Shown one piece after another: positions 27,301 through 37,233 of a stretch of 64,000 bases of DNA. Within the stretch, counting starts at the first letter, position 1. Every line of letters begins with the position of its first letter. A model generated the notes under the pieces. It did no database searches. It saw only the letters and a program-made list of their open reading frames with translations, and had not been told where the DNA came from. This stretch comes from Labrenzia sp. 011 (GTDB taxonomy: Bacteria > Pseudomonadota > Alphaproteobacteria > Rhizobiales > Stappiaceae), in NCBI RefSeq assembly GCF_003075075.1, contig NZ_QCYM01000020.1:16420-80419 (forward strand), read 5' to 3'. Made by a program: the position numbers and the translations under genes.

Positions 27301-30300
27301 ATGACCGCTGCTGCTACCGCCGTAACAACCGCCGACAAGGCGGATCTGCTTCCCTTCCGGGCTGCCTATGCCCCCGATGACAGGACGCTTGTGGAAGCGC
27401 TTCTGAAGGAGGCGACAGGCGATCTCGTGGTGGAGAAACTGATCGACCAGCGCGCACGCGGTTACATCGGCGACATGCGCGCGGTGCAGGTCGGTCTCGG
27501 CGGCGTGGAAGACTTCATGCGCGAGTTCGGTCTGACGACCCGGGAGGGCCTGGCGATGATGGTCCTCGCCGAGGCGCTTCTGCGCGTTCCGGACTCCGTC
27601 ACTGCCGACAAGCTGATCGAGGACAAGCTGGCAGCAGCCCGCTTCGACGATCCCTCCGGCCCCAAGTCGGACACCTGGCTGGTGTCGGCATCCTCCTGGG
27701 CCCTTGGCATCACCTCCCGGCTCCTGCATCCGGGCGACACGCCGCAAAGTGTTCTGTCCAGTCTGGTCAAGCGCATGGGAATGCCGACTGTGCGTCTGGC
27801 GACCCGCAAGGCCATGCATCTGCTCGGACATCAGTTCGTGCTTGGCGAGACCATCCAGAAGGCGCTCGAGCGTGCCAGGACCCAGGAAGGCAAGGGATAC
27901 CGCTATTCCTACGACATGCTCGGGGAAGGCGCGCGCACCGCTGCCGATGCCGAGCGCTATTTCCAGTCCTACGCCAGGGCCATCGAGGCGATCGGCAAGG
28001 CCGCTGGCGACAAGCCGCTGCCCGACCGGCCGGGCATTTCGGTCAAGCTCTCCGCCCTTCATCCGCGCTATCAGGCGGTCCAGGGCGAGCGGGTGCGCGA
28101 CGAACTGCTGCCGAAACTGCGCGAACTGGCGCAGATGGCCAGGGACCGCAACCTCAACTTCACCATCGACGCCGAGGAAGCCGACCGGCTGGAGATCTCG
28201 CTCGACGTCATCGCCGCCCTTCTGGTCGATCCGGTCACCGAGGGCTGGGAGGGGTTCGGCCTGGCAGTGCAGGCCTATCAGAAACGCGCGCCGCAGGTCA
28301 TCGACTGGCTTGTGGAGGCCGCCCGCAAGACGGGCCGCAGGATGATGGTGCGCCTGGTGAAGGGCGCCTACTGGGATACGGAAATCAAGCACGCCCAGGA
28401 AAACGGCACCGAGGGCTATCCGGTCTTCTCCCGCAAGGCGGCGACCGATCTTTCCTATCTGTGCTGCGCGAAGCGCATGCTGGCGGCCCGTGACGTGCTG
28501 TATCCGCAATTCGCCACGCATAACGCCCTGACCGTTGCCCAGATCATCGAGCTTTCGGGGAATTCCGCGGAAGGCTACGAATTCCAGCGCCTGCATGGCA
28601 TGGGGGAAAGCCTCTACAAGTCCGTGTGCGAGCGCGACGGCTTTCCGTGCCGGATCTATGCCCCGGTCGGCGGATACAAGGATCTTCTCGCGTATCTTGT
28701 GCGCCGCCTTCTGGAAAACGGTGCCAACTCCTCTTTCGTGACGATCGTCGGCGATGCCTCCGTTCCTGTCGAGGCCATGCTGAAACGGCCTGCCGAGATC
28801 CTCGAAAACGGCTTTCATGCGACCAACCGCTCCATTCCCCTGCCTGCGGATCTTTACGGAGAGAGCCGCCGCAATTCCAGGGGGCTGGAATTCGGCTGTG
28901 CCGCGGAGCGCAACGCGCTGGTCGCCGGCATGGCCGGTTTCACCGCGCCCTTCACCGAGGCCGGTCCCCTTGGTGCGGGACTGGCCGGAACAGGCGATGC
29001 CCATCCGGTCTTCGCGCCGATGGACGGCACCACGCAGGTCGGCACGGTGCGCTTTGCGGATACGCAGACCGCACACACGGCCGTGGAGGTTGCCCGCAAG
29101 GGCTTCGAATCCTGGTCGCGCAGGCCGGTCGAGGAACGGGCCGCCGCCCTCGACCAACTCGGCGACCTTCTGGAGGAAAACCGCGACCGGCTGATGGCCA
29201 TCCTGGCGATGGAGGGCGGCAAATGCCTGACGGACGGCATCGCCGAGATCCGCGAAGCGGTCGACTTCTGCCGGTATTACGCCAATGAAGCCCGCACGCT
29301 TTTCGGCGAAGGCCATCTGATGCCCGGACCGACCGGAGAGGAAAACCGCTACCGCCATCGCGGCCGCGGGGTTTTCGTATGTATCTCTCCCTGGAATTTT
29401 CCTCTGGCGATCTTTCTCGGACAGATCAGCGCGGCGCTGGTCGCCGGCAACGCCGTGGTTGCCAAGCCCGCCGAGCAGACGCCCCTGATTGCCTTCGAGG
29501 CGGCCAGGCTGATGCATCAGGCAGGCATTCCCGAGGATGCCTTCCTGCTGGTGCCCGGTGAAGGCGATATCGGCGCGGCGCTCACCTCTCACCCGGCCGT
29601 GGCCGGAGTCGCCTTTACCGGTTCGACGGAGACCGCCTGGGCGATCAACCGTACGCTTGCGGCGAAGAACGGGCCCATCGTGCCGCTGATCGCCGAAACC
29701 GGCGGCATCAACGCCATGCTGGTCGATGCGACGGCCCTGCCGGAACAGGTCTGCGACGACGTCATGATGTCCGCCTTCCGGTCCGCCGGGCAGCGCTGCT
29801 CGGCCCTGCGGCTGCTCTATGTGCAGGAAGACGTCGCCGACGTCCTGCTGCGGATGCTGGAAGGCGCCGCGAAGGAACTGGTCCTGGGCGACCCGCGCCT
29901 GCCCGCCACCGACATCGGCCCGGTCATCGACGAGGAAGCCCGTGACGGGATCATTGCCCATGTCGATGACATGCGGGAAAGCCAGACCCTGCGCTATGCC
30001 GGGGACACGCCTAGGGGGCCGCTTGCCAACGGGTCCTGGGTGGCGCCGCATATCATCGAACTGGACGAAGCCGGGGCTTTGACGCGGGAAGTCTTCGGGC
30101 CGGTCCTGCATGTGGTGCGCTACAAGGCGAAGGACATCGACAAGGTGCTCGATCAGATCGCCGCCACCGGCTACGGCCTGACGCTCGGCGTCCACAGCCG
30201 TATCGATGCGACCGTGAAGAAGGTTGTCGACCGGCTGTCCGTCGGCAATGTCTATGTCAACCGCAACACCATCGGCGCGGTCGTCGGCACCCAGCCCTTC

Positions 30301-30441
30301 GGCGGCTCCGGCCTGTCCGGCACCGGCCCCAAGGCCGGCGGCCCGGCCTATCTGACACGCTTCGCGCTGGAACAGGTGGTCTCCATCAATACGGCCGCCG
30401 CCGGAGGCAACGCCAGTCTGGTGGCTGCGTCCGACGATTGA
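27301..30441 (+). CDS. putA: Bifunctional proline dehydrogenase / L-glutamate-gamma-semialdehyde dehydrogenase
   Basis: 1046 aa. It oxidises proline to glutamate at the inner membrane. An FAD-dependent PRODH barrel (~180-490; [36 protein letters not shown]) is followed by an NAD-dependent aldehyde dehydrogenase (~540-1030). The dehydrogenase part has [30 protein letters not shown] and the catalytic Cys in [10 protein letters not shown]. The N-terminal ribbon-helix-helix DNA-binding domain of E. coli PutA is missing, so regulation falls to PutR. The ATG at 27301 with GGAG 7 nt upstream is chosen over a TTG at 27289. Confidence 0.97.
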   Translation: MTAAATAVTTADKADLLPFRAAYAPDDRTLVEALLKEATGDLVVEKLIDQRARGYIGDMRAVQVGLGGVEDFMREFGLTTREGLAMMVLAEALLRVPDSVTADKLIEDKLAAARFDDPSGPKSDTWLVSASSWALGITSRLLHPGDTPQSVLSSLVKRMGMPTVRLATRKAMHLLGHQFVLGETIQKALERARTQEGKGYRYSYDMLGEGARTAADAERYFQSYARAIEAIGKAAGDKPLPDRPGISVKLSALHPRYQAVQGERVRDELLPKLRELAQMARDRNLNFTIDAEEADRLEISLDVIAALLVDPVTEGWEGFGLAVQAYQKRAPQVIDWLVEAARKTGRRMMVRLVKGAYWDTEIKHAQENGTEGYPVFSRKAATDLSYLCCAKRMLAARDVLYPQFATHNALTVAQIIELSGNSAEGYEFQRLHGMGESLYKSVCERDGFPCRIYAPVGGYKDLLAYLVRRLLENGANSSFVTIVGDASVPVEAMLKRPAEILENGFHATNRSIPLPADLYGESRRNSRGLEFGCAAERNALVAGMAGFTAPFTEAGPLGAGLAGTGDAHPVFAPMDGTTQVGTVRFADTQTAHTAVEVARKGFESWSRRPVEERAAALDQLGDLLEENRDRLMAILAMEGGKCLTDGIAEIREAVDFCRYYANEARTLFGEGHLMPGPTGEENRYRHRGRGVFVCISPWNFPLAIFLGQISAALVAGNAVVAKPAEQTPLIAFEAARLMHQAGIPEDAFLLVPGEGDIGAALTSHPAVAGVAFTGSTETAWAINRTLAAKNGPIVPLIAETGGINAMLVDATALPEQVCDDVMMSAFRSAGQRCSALRLLYVQEDVADVLLRMLEGAAKELVLGDPRLPATDIGPVIDEEARDGIIAHVDDMRESQTLRYAGDTPRGPLANGSWVAPHIIELDEAGALTREVFGPVLHVVRYKAKDIDKVLDQIAATGYGLTLGVHSRIDATVKKVVDRLSVGNVYVNRNTIGAVVGTQPFGGSGLSGTGPKAGGPAYLTRFALEQVVSINTAAAGGNASLVAASDD

Positions 30442-30487
30442 GGCACGCACTTCGGTTCACCGATGCCTTCGGCGGTCCTGCCATCCT

Positions 30488-30532
30488 CCCCGTGCCGTCC
30501 CGGAGCTGATTCGGGACCTGCAAGGCACGGGG
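30488..30532. terminator. Nested hairpin between convergent putA and hrpB
   Basis: Outer stem CCCCGTGCC/GGCACGGGG (30488-30496 with 30524-30532) and inner stem GTCCCG/CGGGAC (30497-30502 with 30512-30517), with a 6-nt bulge on one side. It sits between two convergent stop codons, so it probably limits read-through both ways. No T-run follows on either strand. Confidence 0.55.
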
Positions 30533-30572
30533 GCGGGCTCGGCTAAGGCCGGCGCGGCCATTTCGTCTTGAT

Positions 30573-33059
30573 TCATGATTTCATACCCTGGCTCCCTCGC
30601 GGCTTCACCCGCCGTGTCGCCTCCGCTACTGTCGGGTCATCCGGCCAGGGATGTTTCGGATAGCGGCCCTTCATGTCGGCCTTGACGTCCGCCCAGGATC
30701 CCGCCCAGAAACCGGGCAGGTCTTTTGTGATCTGGATAGGGCGCTGAGCGGGGGAGAGCAGTTCCAGGATCAGCGGCAAGCGGCCGCCGCAGACGCTCGG
30801 ATGGTCCTTGAGGCCGAAGAGTTCCTGCACGCGGATCGACAGGGTCGGCCCGGCCGCCGCGCCGTAGTCGATCGGCACCCGGCTTCCTGTCGGGGCGGTG
30901 AAGTGGGACGGGGCGAGCGTGTCGAGCTGCGCGCTGGCGTCATAGGGCAGAAGGGCCGACAAGGCAGTTCCGAGCAGACCGGTATCAATGGCCGTGACAC
31001 TGGTGCAGCCCGCCAGAAAGGGCTGGAGCCAGGTTTCCAGAGTGTCCCCGAGCGTGCCGTCGGACAGATCCGGCAAATCCGCGCCGCCGTTGTCACGGAC
31101 ATAGGCGACACGCCTGCGCAAGCGCTCCTGGTCCTTGCTCCACGGAAGTCTTGCAACGCCGCGGCGGCGGATTTCCGCAATGAGGGCCCGTGCTATGGCC
31201 TCCGGATCCGCCGCCTTGACCGCGACGGCCTGAAGTTCGACGGCCTTGTAGCGCCGCACGCGCCGCGCCTTGAGCGCGCCGTCGCCGGTGACCTGAACCT
31301 CCTCTTCCTCGACGATGCCGGCGGCGAAAAGCTCTTCAATCTCGTCTCGCGTGATCGGGGCGCACAGCTGTATGCGGCCGCTGGCCGCCTTGCCCTGGAT
31401 ATCGGCCACCGTCAGGAACGGCTCTGCCGCGAGTCCATGCGCCGGATCCAGTTCCGCTCCCCGGCCGTTGGCGAGGCGGAAGCGCCCGGTCTGGCCGCGC
31501 GCCTGCGCCATGCGGTCCGGATAGGCAAGCGCCAGCAGCATGCCGGCGCTTTCGATATCGATATCGCCTCCGGAGCCTCCGGCCTGTTTCAGCCAGCGTT
31601 CGGCAAGGAGGCGGCCGTCTTTCGCCCGCTGGCTCCTGTCATGGCGAAGGGAGCGGAGGCGCGCGCGGACGTCCGGATCGCGCCCGCCAAGGCCGGGTTC
31701 GGACAGGAGGAGGGCGATCAGCGCGGCGGTCGGGCCGAGACCGCGTGCCGCGCCCTCAAGCACCATATGCGCGAGCCTCGGATGCAGCGGCAGGTTGGCG
31801 AGAGCCTTGCCCTGCTCCGTCAGCCGGCCGGCCGCATCGAGGGCCTGCAGGTCGCGCAGCAGCGCGCTGGCTTCCGCCCATGCGGCGCGCGGCGGCGGAT
31901 CGGCGAAGGCGAGACTGTCCGGGTCGGAGGTTCCCCAGGCGGCCAGATCCAGAACGAGGCCCGAGAGGTCGGCTTCCAGGATTTCCGGCGTTTCCGATTG
32001 CGGCAGGGCGGCACTCTGGGCTTCGTCCCACAGCCGGTAGCACACGCCGGCTTCGGTCCGGCCCGCGCGGCCGCGCCGCTGGTCGGCGGAGGCGCGGGAC
32101 ACGCGCACGGTTTCAAGCCGGGTGAGGCCGGTCTGCGGCTCGTATCGCGGCACGCGCGCCAGGCCGCTGTCGATGACCACCCTGACGCCTTCGATGGTCA
32201 GCGAGGTCTGGGCGATGGCACTTGCGAGCACGATCTTTCGTGTTCCTGCCCGGGCGGGGCGGATTGCCTCGTCCTGCGCCCTTGCGTCGAGCCCGCCGTA
32301 AAGGGGCGCGATGTGACATCCGGCAGGCAGCTTTCCGGCAAGCAGATCCGCGGTGCGGCGGATCTCGCCCTGGCCCGGCAGGAAAACCAGAAGGGAGCCG
32401 GGTTCTTCCGCGAGAGCCTTGTGAACGGCGCGGGTCACCTGCGGTTCGATGCGCTCGTTGGGCGTCCGGCCGAGATAGCGTGTTTCGACGGGAAAACTCC
32501 GCCCCCTGCTTTCGATCACCGGGGCATCGCCCAGCAGTTTCGAAATGCCGGCGGCATCCAGGGTCGCGGACATCGGCAGAAGGCGCAGATCTTCGCGCAG
32601 GGCCGATTGCACATCGAGCGCGAGCGCCAAGCCGAGATCGCCGTCCAGCGTGCGTTCATGGAATTCGTCGAACAGGACGGCGGCAACGCCGGTCAGCTCC
32701 GGGTCGTCCAGAATGAGCCGCGTGAACACGCCTTCGGTGATGACCTCGATCCGGGTCCGGGCGCTGACCCTGCTTTCCATGCGCACCCGGTAACCGACGG
32801 TATCGCCTGCGCGTTCGCCCAGCTCTCCGGCCATGCGCCGGGCTGCGGCCCGGGCGGCAAGACGCCTGGGTTCCAGCACCAGGATTTTCCCGTCCTGCCG
32901 CCAGGGGGCGCCGAGCAACGCCAGCGGCACCCGCGTGGTCTTGCCGGCGCCCGGTTCGGCCACCAGAACCGCGTTGGGGGTGCGCTCCAGCGTGTCGGTG
33001 AGCTCGCCGAGGACGCTGTCAATCGGCAGGGGGGCCGCGAAAGCGGGAACGCTCACCAT
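30573..33059 (-). CDS. hrpB: ATP-dependent helicase HrpB
   Basis: 828 aa DEAH-type helicase. Motif I is AEPGAGKTTRVP, motif II FDEFHERTLDGD, motif III SATLD and motif VI DQRRGRAGRTEAG. The HA2/OB regions and the HrpB C-terminal domain (KDLPGFWAGSWADVK, RYPKHPWPDDP near the end) are present. In enterobacteria HrpB has a poorly defined RNA role. The start MVSVPAFAAPLPID at 33059 leaves 4 nt to the glk stop codon; the longer frame to 33122 would overlap glk. It is probably the last gene of a DUF1194-independent mgsA-glk-hrpB operon. Confidence 0.95.
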   Translation of the reverse strand: MVSVPAFAAPLPIDSVLGELTDTLERTPNAVLVAEPGAGKTTRVPLALLGAPWRQDGKILVLEPRRLAARAAARRMAGELGERAGDTVGYRVRMESRVSARTRIEVITEGVFTRLILDDPELTGVAAVLFDEFHERTLDGDLGLALALDVQSALREDLRLLPMSATLDAAGISKLLGDAPVIESRGRSFPVETRYLGRTPNERIEPQVTRAVHKALAEEPGSLLVFLPGQGEIRRTADLLAGKLPAGCHIAPLYGGLDARAQDEAIRPARAGTRKIVLASAIAQTSLTIEGVRVVIDSGLARVPRYEPQTGLTRLETVRVSRASADQRRGRAGRTEAGVCYRLWDEAQSAALPQSETPEILEADLSGLVLDLAAWGTSDPDSLAFADPPPRAAWAEASALLRDLQALDAAGRLTEQGKALANLPLHPRLAHMVLEGAARGLGPTAALIALLLSEPGLGGRDPDVRARLRSLRHDRSQRAKDGRLLAERWLKQAGGSGGDIDIESAGMLLALAYPDRMAQARGQTGRFRLANGRGAELDPAHGLAAEPFLTVADIQGKAASGRIQLCAPITRDEIEELFAAGIVEEEEVQVTGDGALKARRVRRYKAVELQAVAVKAADPEAIARALIAEIRRRGVARLPWSKDQERLRRRVAYVRDNGGADLPDLSDGTLGDTLETWLQPFLAGCTSVTAIDTGLLGTALSALLPYDASAQLDTLAPSHFTAPTGSRVPIDYGAAAGPTLSIRVQELFGLKDHPSVCGGRLPLILELLSPAQRPIQITKDLPGFWAGSWADVKADMKGRYPKHPWPDDPTVAEATRRVKPRGSQGMKS

Positions 33060-33063
33060 CGCA

Positions 33064-34098
33064 TCAGGTCTGCGCGGCGGCACTTCTCCAGTGCCGGCCC
33101 TGCATGTCGACGGCAAAGGCATGCGGGGTCTTGGCGAAGGAGACCAGACCTTCCAGCGCCGGGTTCGGGTGGCGGACGATGAAGGTCGGGATCGTGGCCA
33201 TCAGCGCCTCATGCGGTGCTTTCGCCTCGAAGGCGGCCCGGAAGCCGCCGTCGGTCAGGAAACGGGTGATCCTGGGCGTGATGCCGCCGGTCAGATAGAC
33301 GCCGCCGCGGGCCAGGACTGTCAGCGCGAAATCCCCGGCAACCCGTCCGAGGCAGCGGGCGAAGACCTCCAGGGTTCTGACCGCGACCGGATCGTTGTCA
33401 TGCGCGGCGGCGGTGATGCTGGAGGGCGTTTCGAAGGCGGGTTCGCTGCGCATCTGGAGAGCGACCGCCCGGGCCAGGCGCGGCAGGCCGGTTCCGCTCA
33501 GAAGCTGCTCGGCGCCGAGACGGCCGCCGACTCTTTCAATATGCGGCCAGATCTCGAAATCCTCGGGCGTGACCGGTCCCAGTTCCACATGCCCGCCTTC
33601 TCCGGGCACCGGGACCCATGTATCGGCGGCGTGAATCATTGCAGCAGCGCCCAGACCCGTGCCCGGGCCGAGCACGAATTTTGCGGTGGCATCGTGAATG
33701 GTGCCCGGTCCGATCTGCTCGACATCGCCGCCGCTGTAGGCGGGAAGCGCAAGCGCCTGGGCTTCGAAATCGTTCAGCACGACGACTTCATGCAGGCCGA
33801 GGTCGGTGATCATCTTCAGCGGTTCGATCACCCAGGCTGCGTTGGTCAGCGGAATGACGTCGCCGGTCACCGGGCCGGCCACGGCGATGATCGCGGTTCT
33901 GGGGGCCAGATTCGTTCCCTTCAGGACCGCCTTGCGGATCGCCGCTGAAATGTCGCTGTGATCGGAGGTTGACGTCTTTCCGCACATGCGGATCGGCGCA
34001 TCCGGGCCGTCCACCAGGGCAAAGCGGGCGTTGGTGCCGCCGATGTCGGCCACCAGAACAGGGTAGGCGAAGGACTTTGGAGTTGTCTGAAATCTCAT
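33064..34098 (-). CDS. glk: Glucokinase
   Basis: 344 aa, phosphorylates glucose to glucose-6-phosphate in the cytosol. The phosphate-binding motif [16 protein letters not shown] (~16-31), [13 protein letters not shown] and the nucleotide region [14 protein letters not shown] are as in E. coli-type Glk. GGHVELGP supplies sugar-binding Glu/His-type residues. It is not a ROK protein, since the CxCGxxGC zinc motif is absent. The ATG overlaps the mgsA stop codon by 4 bp, so translation is coupled. Confidence 0.95.
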   Translation of the reverse strand: MRFQTTPKSFAYPVLVADIGGTNARFALVDGPDAPIRMCGKTSTSDHSDISAAIRKAVLKGTNLAPRTAIIAVAGPVTGDVIPLTNAAWVIEPLKMITDLGLHEVVVLNDFEAQALALPAYSGGDVEQIGPGTIHDATAKFVLGPGTGLGAAAMIHAADTWVPVPGEGGHVELGPVTPEDFEIWPHIERVGGRLGAEQLLSGTGLPRLARAVALQMRSEPAFETPSSITAAAHDNDPVAVRTLEVFARCLGRVAGDFALTVLARGGVYLTGGITPRITRFLTDGGFRAAFEAKAPHEALMATIPTFIVRHPNPALEGLVSFAKTPHAFAVDMQGRHWRSAAAQT

Positions 34099-34526
34099 GA
34101 TGTAAAGGCGCCCACTTCCGGAGTCCCGGAGGTTGTCTTGAGGCCGGTGAGGCGGGCGGACCGCAGAAGGATATCGGCCGTGGAGGGGTTCAGCGCCATC
34201 GGCATGTCATAGACCACCGCCAGACGCGTGAGGGCCTTGACGTCCACATCATGAGGCATAGGGGACAGGGGGTCGACGAAGAAGATCAGCCCCTGGAGCT
34301 TGCCTTCCGCGATCATCGCGCCGATCTGCTGGTCGCCGCCGAGCGGGCCGCTTTTCAGCCGGGTGATACCGAGCGCTGGGCAGGCCTCGAGAATGCGTCC
34401 GCCGGTCGTGCCGGTTCCCACAAGGTTGAAATCGCTCAGTTTATCCTGGTGCCGCCGGGCGAATTCGACCATGGCATCCTTTTTGGCGTCATGTGCGACG
34501 AGCGCAAGGGTGGGTTTGGAAGGCAT
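34095..34526 (-). CDS. mgsA: Methylglyoxal synthase
   Basis: 143 aa. It converts dihydroxyacetone phosphate to methylglyoxal, relieving phosphate limitation when sugar phosphates pile up. [15 protein letters not shown], the phosphate loop [21 protein letters not shown] with the catalytic Asp, and [18 protein letters not shown] are all conserved. The ATG at 34526 follows AGAGGA by 6 nt; a TTG just upstream is ignored. It is co-translated with glucokinase. Confidence 0.95.
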   Translation of the reverse strand: MPSKPTLALVAHDAKKDAMVEFARRHQDKLSDFNLVGTGTTGGRILEACPALGITRLKSGPLGGDQQIGAMIAEGKLQGLIFFVDPLSPMPHDVDVKALTRLAVVYDMPMALNPSTADILLRSARLTGLKTTSGTPEVGAFTS

Positions 34527-34680
34527 CAAGGATCCTCTTTTCGCAAAGGCAAAGGGGCCGCATGTGTTTAGCCGCTCAAAGCGCTTTAGGCAAAGGAAGA
34601 TGGGAGGAATTTCGCAAAATCACGGGAGCAGGGGCCCGTGTCGGCCAAAAGAAAGGTCCGGAGAGTCCCGCGTGCATGGG

Positions 34681-34712
34681 GAAAATGCCGCGCTCCGCTG
34701 CGGAACGCGGCA
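34681..34712 (-). terminator. Terminator of the DUF1194 gene
   Basis: 12-bp stem with one G-U pair (34686-34697 with 34701-34712, 3-nt loop), then TTTTC on the minus strand. It separates the DUF1194 gene from mgsA-glk-hrpB. Confidence 0.75.
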
Positions 34713-34738
34713 GGAAAATCAAGGAGAAGGCGTTGGTT

Positions 34739-35590
34739 TCAGTCGAACAGATTGCAGCGGACCGGTTCGCGGCCGGCAACCTTGTGGAGCCGGGCGTGGT
34801 CTTGCGGCAGCGTCAGTCCGGCAATTTCCATGACCAGTTTCATGCGGATCGCGTCGGCAAAGCCCTCCTGCGACCGCACCGGGATGGCGAAGGACCCGGG
34901 GCCGCCGATGACGCAATCCTCGTAATAATGGTCGAGGTTGAGCATGGCCTGCCAGGTGTTCTTGTTCGATTTCATCATCAGCGGCAGACCGTTGATGGTC
35001 ACGCCCGTGGCGATCATGCGGTCCCGCATTTCCGTGACCGATCCGCCCTGGTTGTTCGGTCCGTCTCCGGAAATGTCGATGACCTGACGAAGGCCCATGT
35101 ACTGGTTGCCCTGCACCAGTTGAACGGATTTCTCCAGTGCTGAGGCGATCGAGGTTCGCTGGACCTGCCGGAGCGGAGCCTCTGCGATCTTGGAAGCAAA
35201 ATGGGCTGCTGTGCCCGCGTCCCGGATCACGGTCCAGTCGGCGACGATGAAATGCTCGTCCACGCCGCCCCATTCCATGTAGGTCACAGCGACCCGGCCG
35301 ATCGGACCGACCTGGATGGCATCGAGGAATTCCCGGGAAGTCAGGGCGGCAATATAGCCGGCGCGCTGGACTTCCTGTTCTTCCGTATCCATGGACTGGG
35401 AGATATCGACGGCCAGGACGAGCTCGACATCCACTTCGCTGTCCGGGTCATAGGTATATTGTGAAGAGGCAATGGGAACCGGGCGGTAGTCCCGCGCGGT
35501 CGAAGGTGCGGTGACAAGAACAACCGCACAGAAGAGGGTCAGTAATTTCGCAAACGCGAGCGCACACAGTTTCGTTATCTCGAGACGCAT
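34739..35590 (-). CDS. DUF1194 family, exported vWA-like protein
   Basis: 283 aa. A signal peptide (~1-32, LLTLFCAVVLVTAPSTA) precedes a von Willebrand A-like domain. The MIDAS motif DISQS sits in ELVLAVDISQSMDTEEQE, with IDISGDGPNNQGG further on. The C-terminal half (GLPLMMKSNKNTW, DHYYEDCVIGGPGSFAIPV) is the DUF1194 signature. It is probably periplasmic and metal-dependent in binding protein partners; function is unknown. The ATG at 35590 follows AAGGAG. It is flanked by its own terminator and a 595-base gap, so it is monocistronic. Confidence 0.88.
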   Translation of the reverse strand: MRLEITKLCALAFAKLLTLFCAVVLVTAPSTARDYRPVPIASSQYTYDPDSEVDVELVLAVDISQSMDTEEQEVQRAGYIAALTSREFLDAIQVGPIGRVAVTYMEWGGVDEHFIVADWTVIRDAGTAAHFASKIAEAPLRQVQRTSIASALEKSVQLVQGNQYMGLRQVIDISGDGPNNQGGSVTEMRDRMIATGVTINGLPLMMKSNKNTWQAMLNLDHYYEDCVIGGPGSFAIPVRSQEGFADAIRMKLVMEIAGLTLPQDHARLHKVAGREPVRCNLFD

Positions 35591-36185
35591 TGTTTTTCTC
35601 CTTAACGTCAGCCTTGCGGCTGGGCTGCTACGTCTCCCCATGATATTTTCTTGTTGTATTTCTTTGCTTGTCGTTCCTTGTGAAACTTACGTAGGTCGTC
35701 GGAATGAATTGGTTCAGGTTGCAGGTTTACTTTGCAATCCACATGCCAACCGTAGTCGAAAAAAATTAACCGGCAAAATCAAATGCGCACGCAGTGCATG
35801 TTATTCACAGATAGGAATTTTTTACCGGTTTGTTAGGCAGAAATTGCCGGTTTTGGCCGTTTTGCGGGACTTGTCCGGCAGAAAGTGCCGGTTTCGCTCA
35901 CGCAATAAGCAAGAGGCAGAGTTGCCTGAAAATGCGCCACTTGTGCGAAAAATCGGCAGTTTTTTAGGTTGACGCCGACCGTGCGGCTGGTCATGATCTG
36001 AAGAAATTCTCAGTTGGTGAATATTTTTTCGGGCGCTTCCCTGTGGCGGTGTCCGGCAAAACAAATCGCTTCAAAAGCGAAGCGGGACGCGGGCAGGCGG
36101 TTGTCGGAGAACGGACCTGTCTGCCTGTCTGGGGCGCAATGATCCGGTGGTGCCGGTTTCTGTCAGGAGAGGGTGTCGGGGCGAA
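35591..36185. other. 595-base gene-free region upstream of the SorC-type regulator
   Basis: No convincing coding frame on either strand. The left half (35640-35830) is AT-rich and should hold the promoter of the DUF1194 gene. The centre (35836-35960) has an array of GGCA/TGCC palindromes described separately. The right part (36000-36120) includes an AT-rich stretch near 36018-36030 that could be a promoter for the regulator gene. Confidence 0.6.
35836..35960. promoter_or_regulatory. Operator-like palindrome array, ~40-bp spacing
   Basis: Three hyphenated palindromes: GGCAGAAATTGCC (35836-35848), GGCAGAAAGTGCC (35877-35889) and GGCAGAGTTGCC (35915-35926), plus a half-site GGCAG at 35955. Spacing between starts is 41, 38 and 40 bp, close to four helical turns, so all face one side of the DNA. 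The first two also share CGG beyond the core. This fits cooperative binding or looping by a multimeric regulator such as the SorC-type protein encoded downstream. The binding protein is inferred. Confidence 0.6.
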
Positions 36186-37166
36186 ATGCAGGCAGGCGAC
36201 GACGACTGGACATCGCATATGGCCATCCGGGCAGCCTGGCTCTCTTTCGTGGGTGGCCGCACGCAGGGAGAAATCGCTGCTCAGCTCGGCGTGTCGCCGG
36301 CAAAGGTCCACCGCCTGATTGCTCATGCCCAGAAGGCCGGATATGTGAAGTTTCAGGTCGACGGCCGGCCGATGGAATGCCTGAAGCTGGAGGCCGAACT
36401 TTCCGACCGGTTCCAGCTGACCAACTGCATCATCGCACCGGATCTGGGCGGGGACGACGACAGTGCCGTGCGGGCGGTGGCCGCTTCCGGCGCTCAGTTC
36501 CTGGCGGCGCTGCTGGGGGGCTCGAATCTGACCAGGCTTGGCGTGGGCATGGGGCGCACGCTCACTGCCGCGGTCGAGTCCCTGCCGAAAATCGCCCGTT
36601 CCGATCTGGAAATCATGTCGATCTGCGGGTCGCTGACACGCACGCTTGCCGCCAACCCCTATGACATCATCCAGAAGATGCAGGAACGCACCGGCGGTAC
36701 CGGCTATTACCTGCCCGTGCCCTATTTTGCCGAAAACCGCGACGAGAAGGCGATGTTCCTGACCCAGCGCAGCGTGCAGGATCTCATGGCCCGTGCCGGC
36801 GGGTCCGATGCCTTCCTGATCGGTATCGGCTCGGTGGAAAATGAAGGCCACCTCGTCCAGCGAGGCATGATTTCCAAACAGGAACAGGAAGAATTGCTGT
36901 CAGTCGGTGCCGTCTGTGATTTGATGGGCCGGTTCTTGACGCTTGAAGGAAAGCTGGCGCCCGATACGCTCGGCGATTGCGCCGTCGGGCTGCATTTCGA
37001 CGAAGTGCGCGGCAGCCGCGTGATTGCGCTGGTGGGTGGGGAAAGCAAGGTGGACGCCACGCTTGCAGCCCTGCGCACCGGTGTCATTACCGACCTCGTG
37101 ACCGACGAGACCCTTGCGAGGGCTCTGAGCACACGGGCCGGATTGAAGCTGGCACAGTCCGCATGA
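36186..37166 (+). CDS. SorC/DeoR-type sugar-binding transcriptional regulator
   Basis: 326 aa. An N-terminal helix-turn-helix (TQGEIAAQLGVSPAKVHRLIAHAQ, ~26-49) precedes a SorC-type sugar-phosphate-binding domain (RLGVGMGRTLTAAVESLP, DAFLIGIGSVE, LGDCAVGLHFDE, VIALVGGESKVDATLAAL). Relatives such as Bacillus DeoR sense deoxyribose-5-phosphate and control nucleoside catabolism. Position directly upstream of the nucleoside transport and salvage genes supports that role here. The ATG at 36186 gives a sensible N-terminus; the frame is open from 36147. The binding protein gene follows after 67 bp. Confidence 0.9.
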   Translation: MQAGDDDWTSHMAIRAAWLSFVGGRTQGEIAAQLGVSPAKVHRLIAHAQKAGYVKFQVDGRPMECLKLEAELSDRFQLTNCIIAPDLGGDDDSAVRAVAASGAQFLAALLGGSNLTRLGVGMGRTLTAAVESLPKIARSDLEIMSICGSLTRTLAANPYDIIQKMQERTGGTGYYLPVPYFAENRDEKAMFLTQRSVQDLMARAGGSDAFLIGIGSVENEGHLVQRGMISKQEQEELLSVGAVCDLMGRFLTLEGKLAPDTLGDCAVGLHFDEVRGSRVIALVGGESKVDATLAALRTGVITDLVTDETLARALSTRAGLKLAQSA

Positions 37167-37233
37167 CGCGGCTGGGCCACGAGGGGAAACGGGCCGGCCA
37201 AGGGCAGGCCCCCGCATGTCGGAGGACATACAC

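Noticed and set aside
27295..30450. 1051-residue minus-strand frame over putA
   Set aside because: Shadow of putA; its product is rich in His, Gln and Arg with no recognisable domain.
30651..33182. 843-residue plus-strand frame over hrpB
   Set aside because: Antisense shadow of a helicase with all motifs intact.
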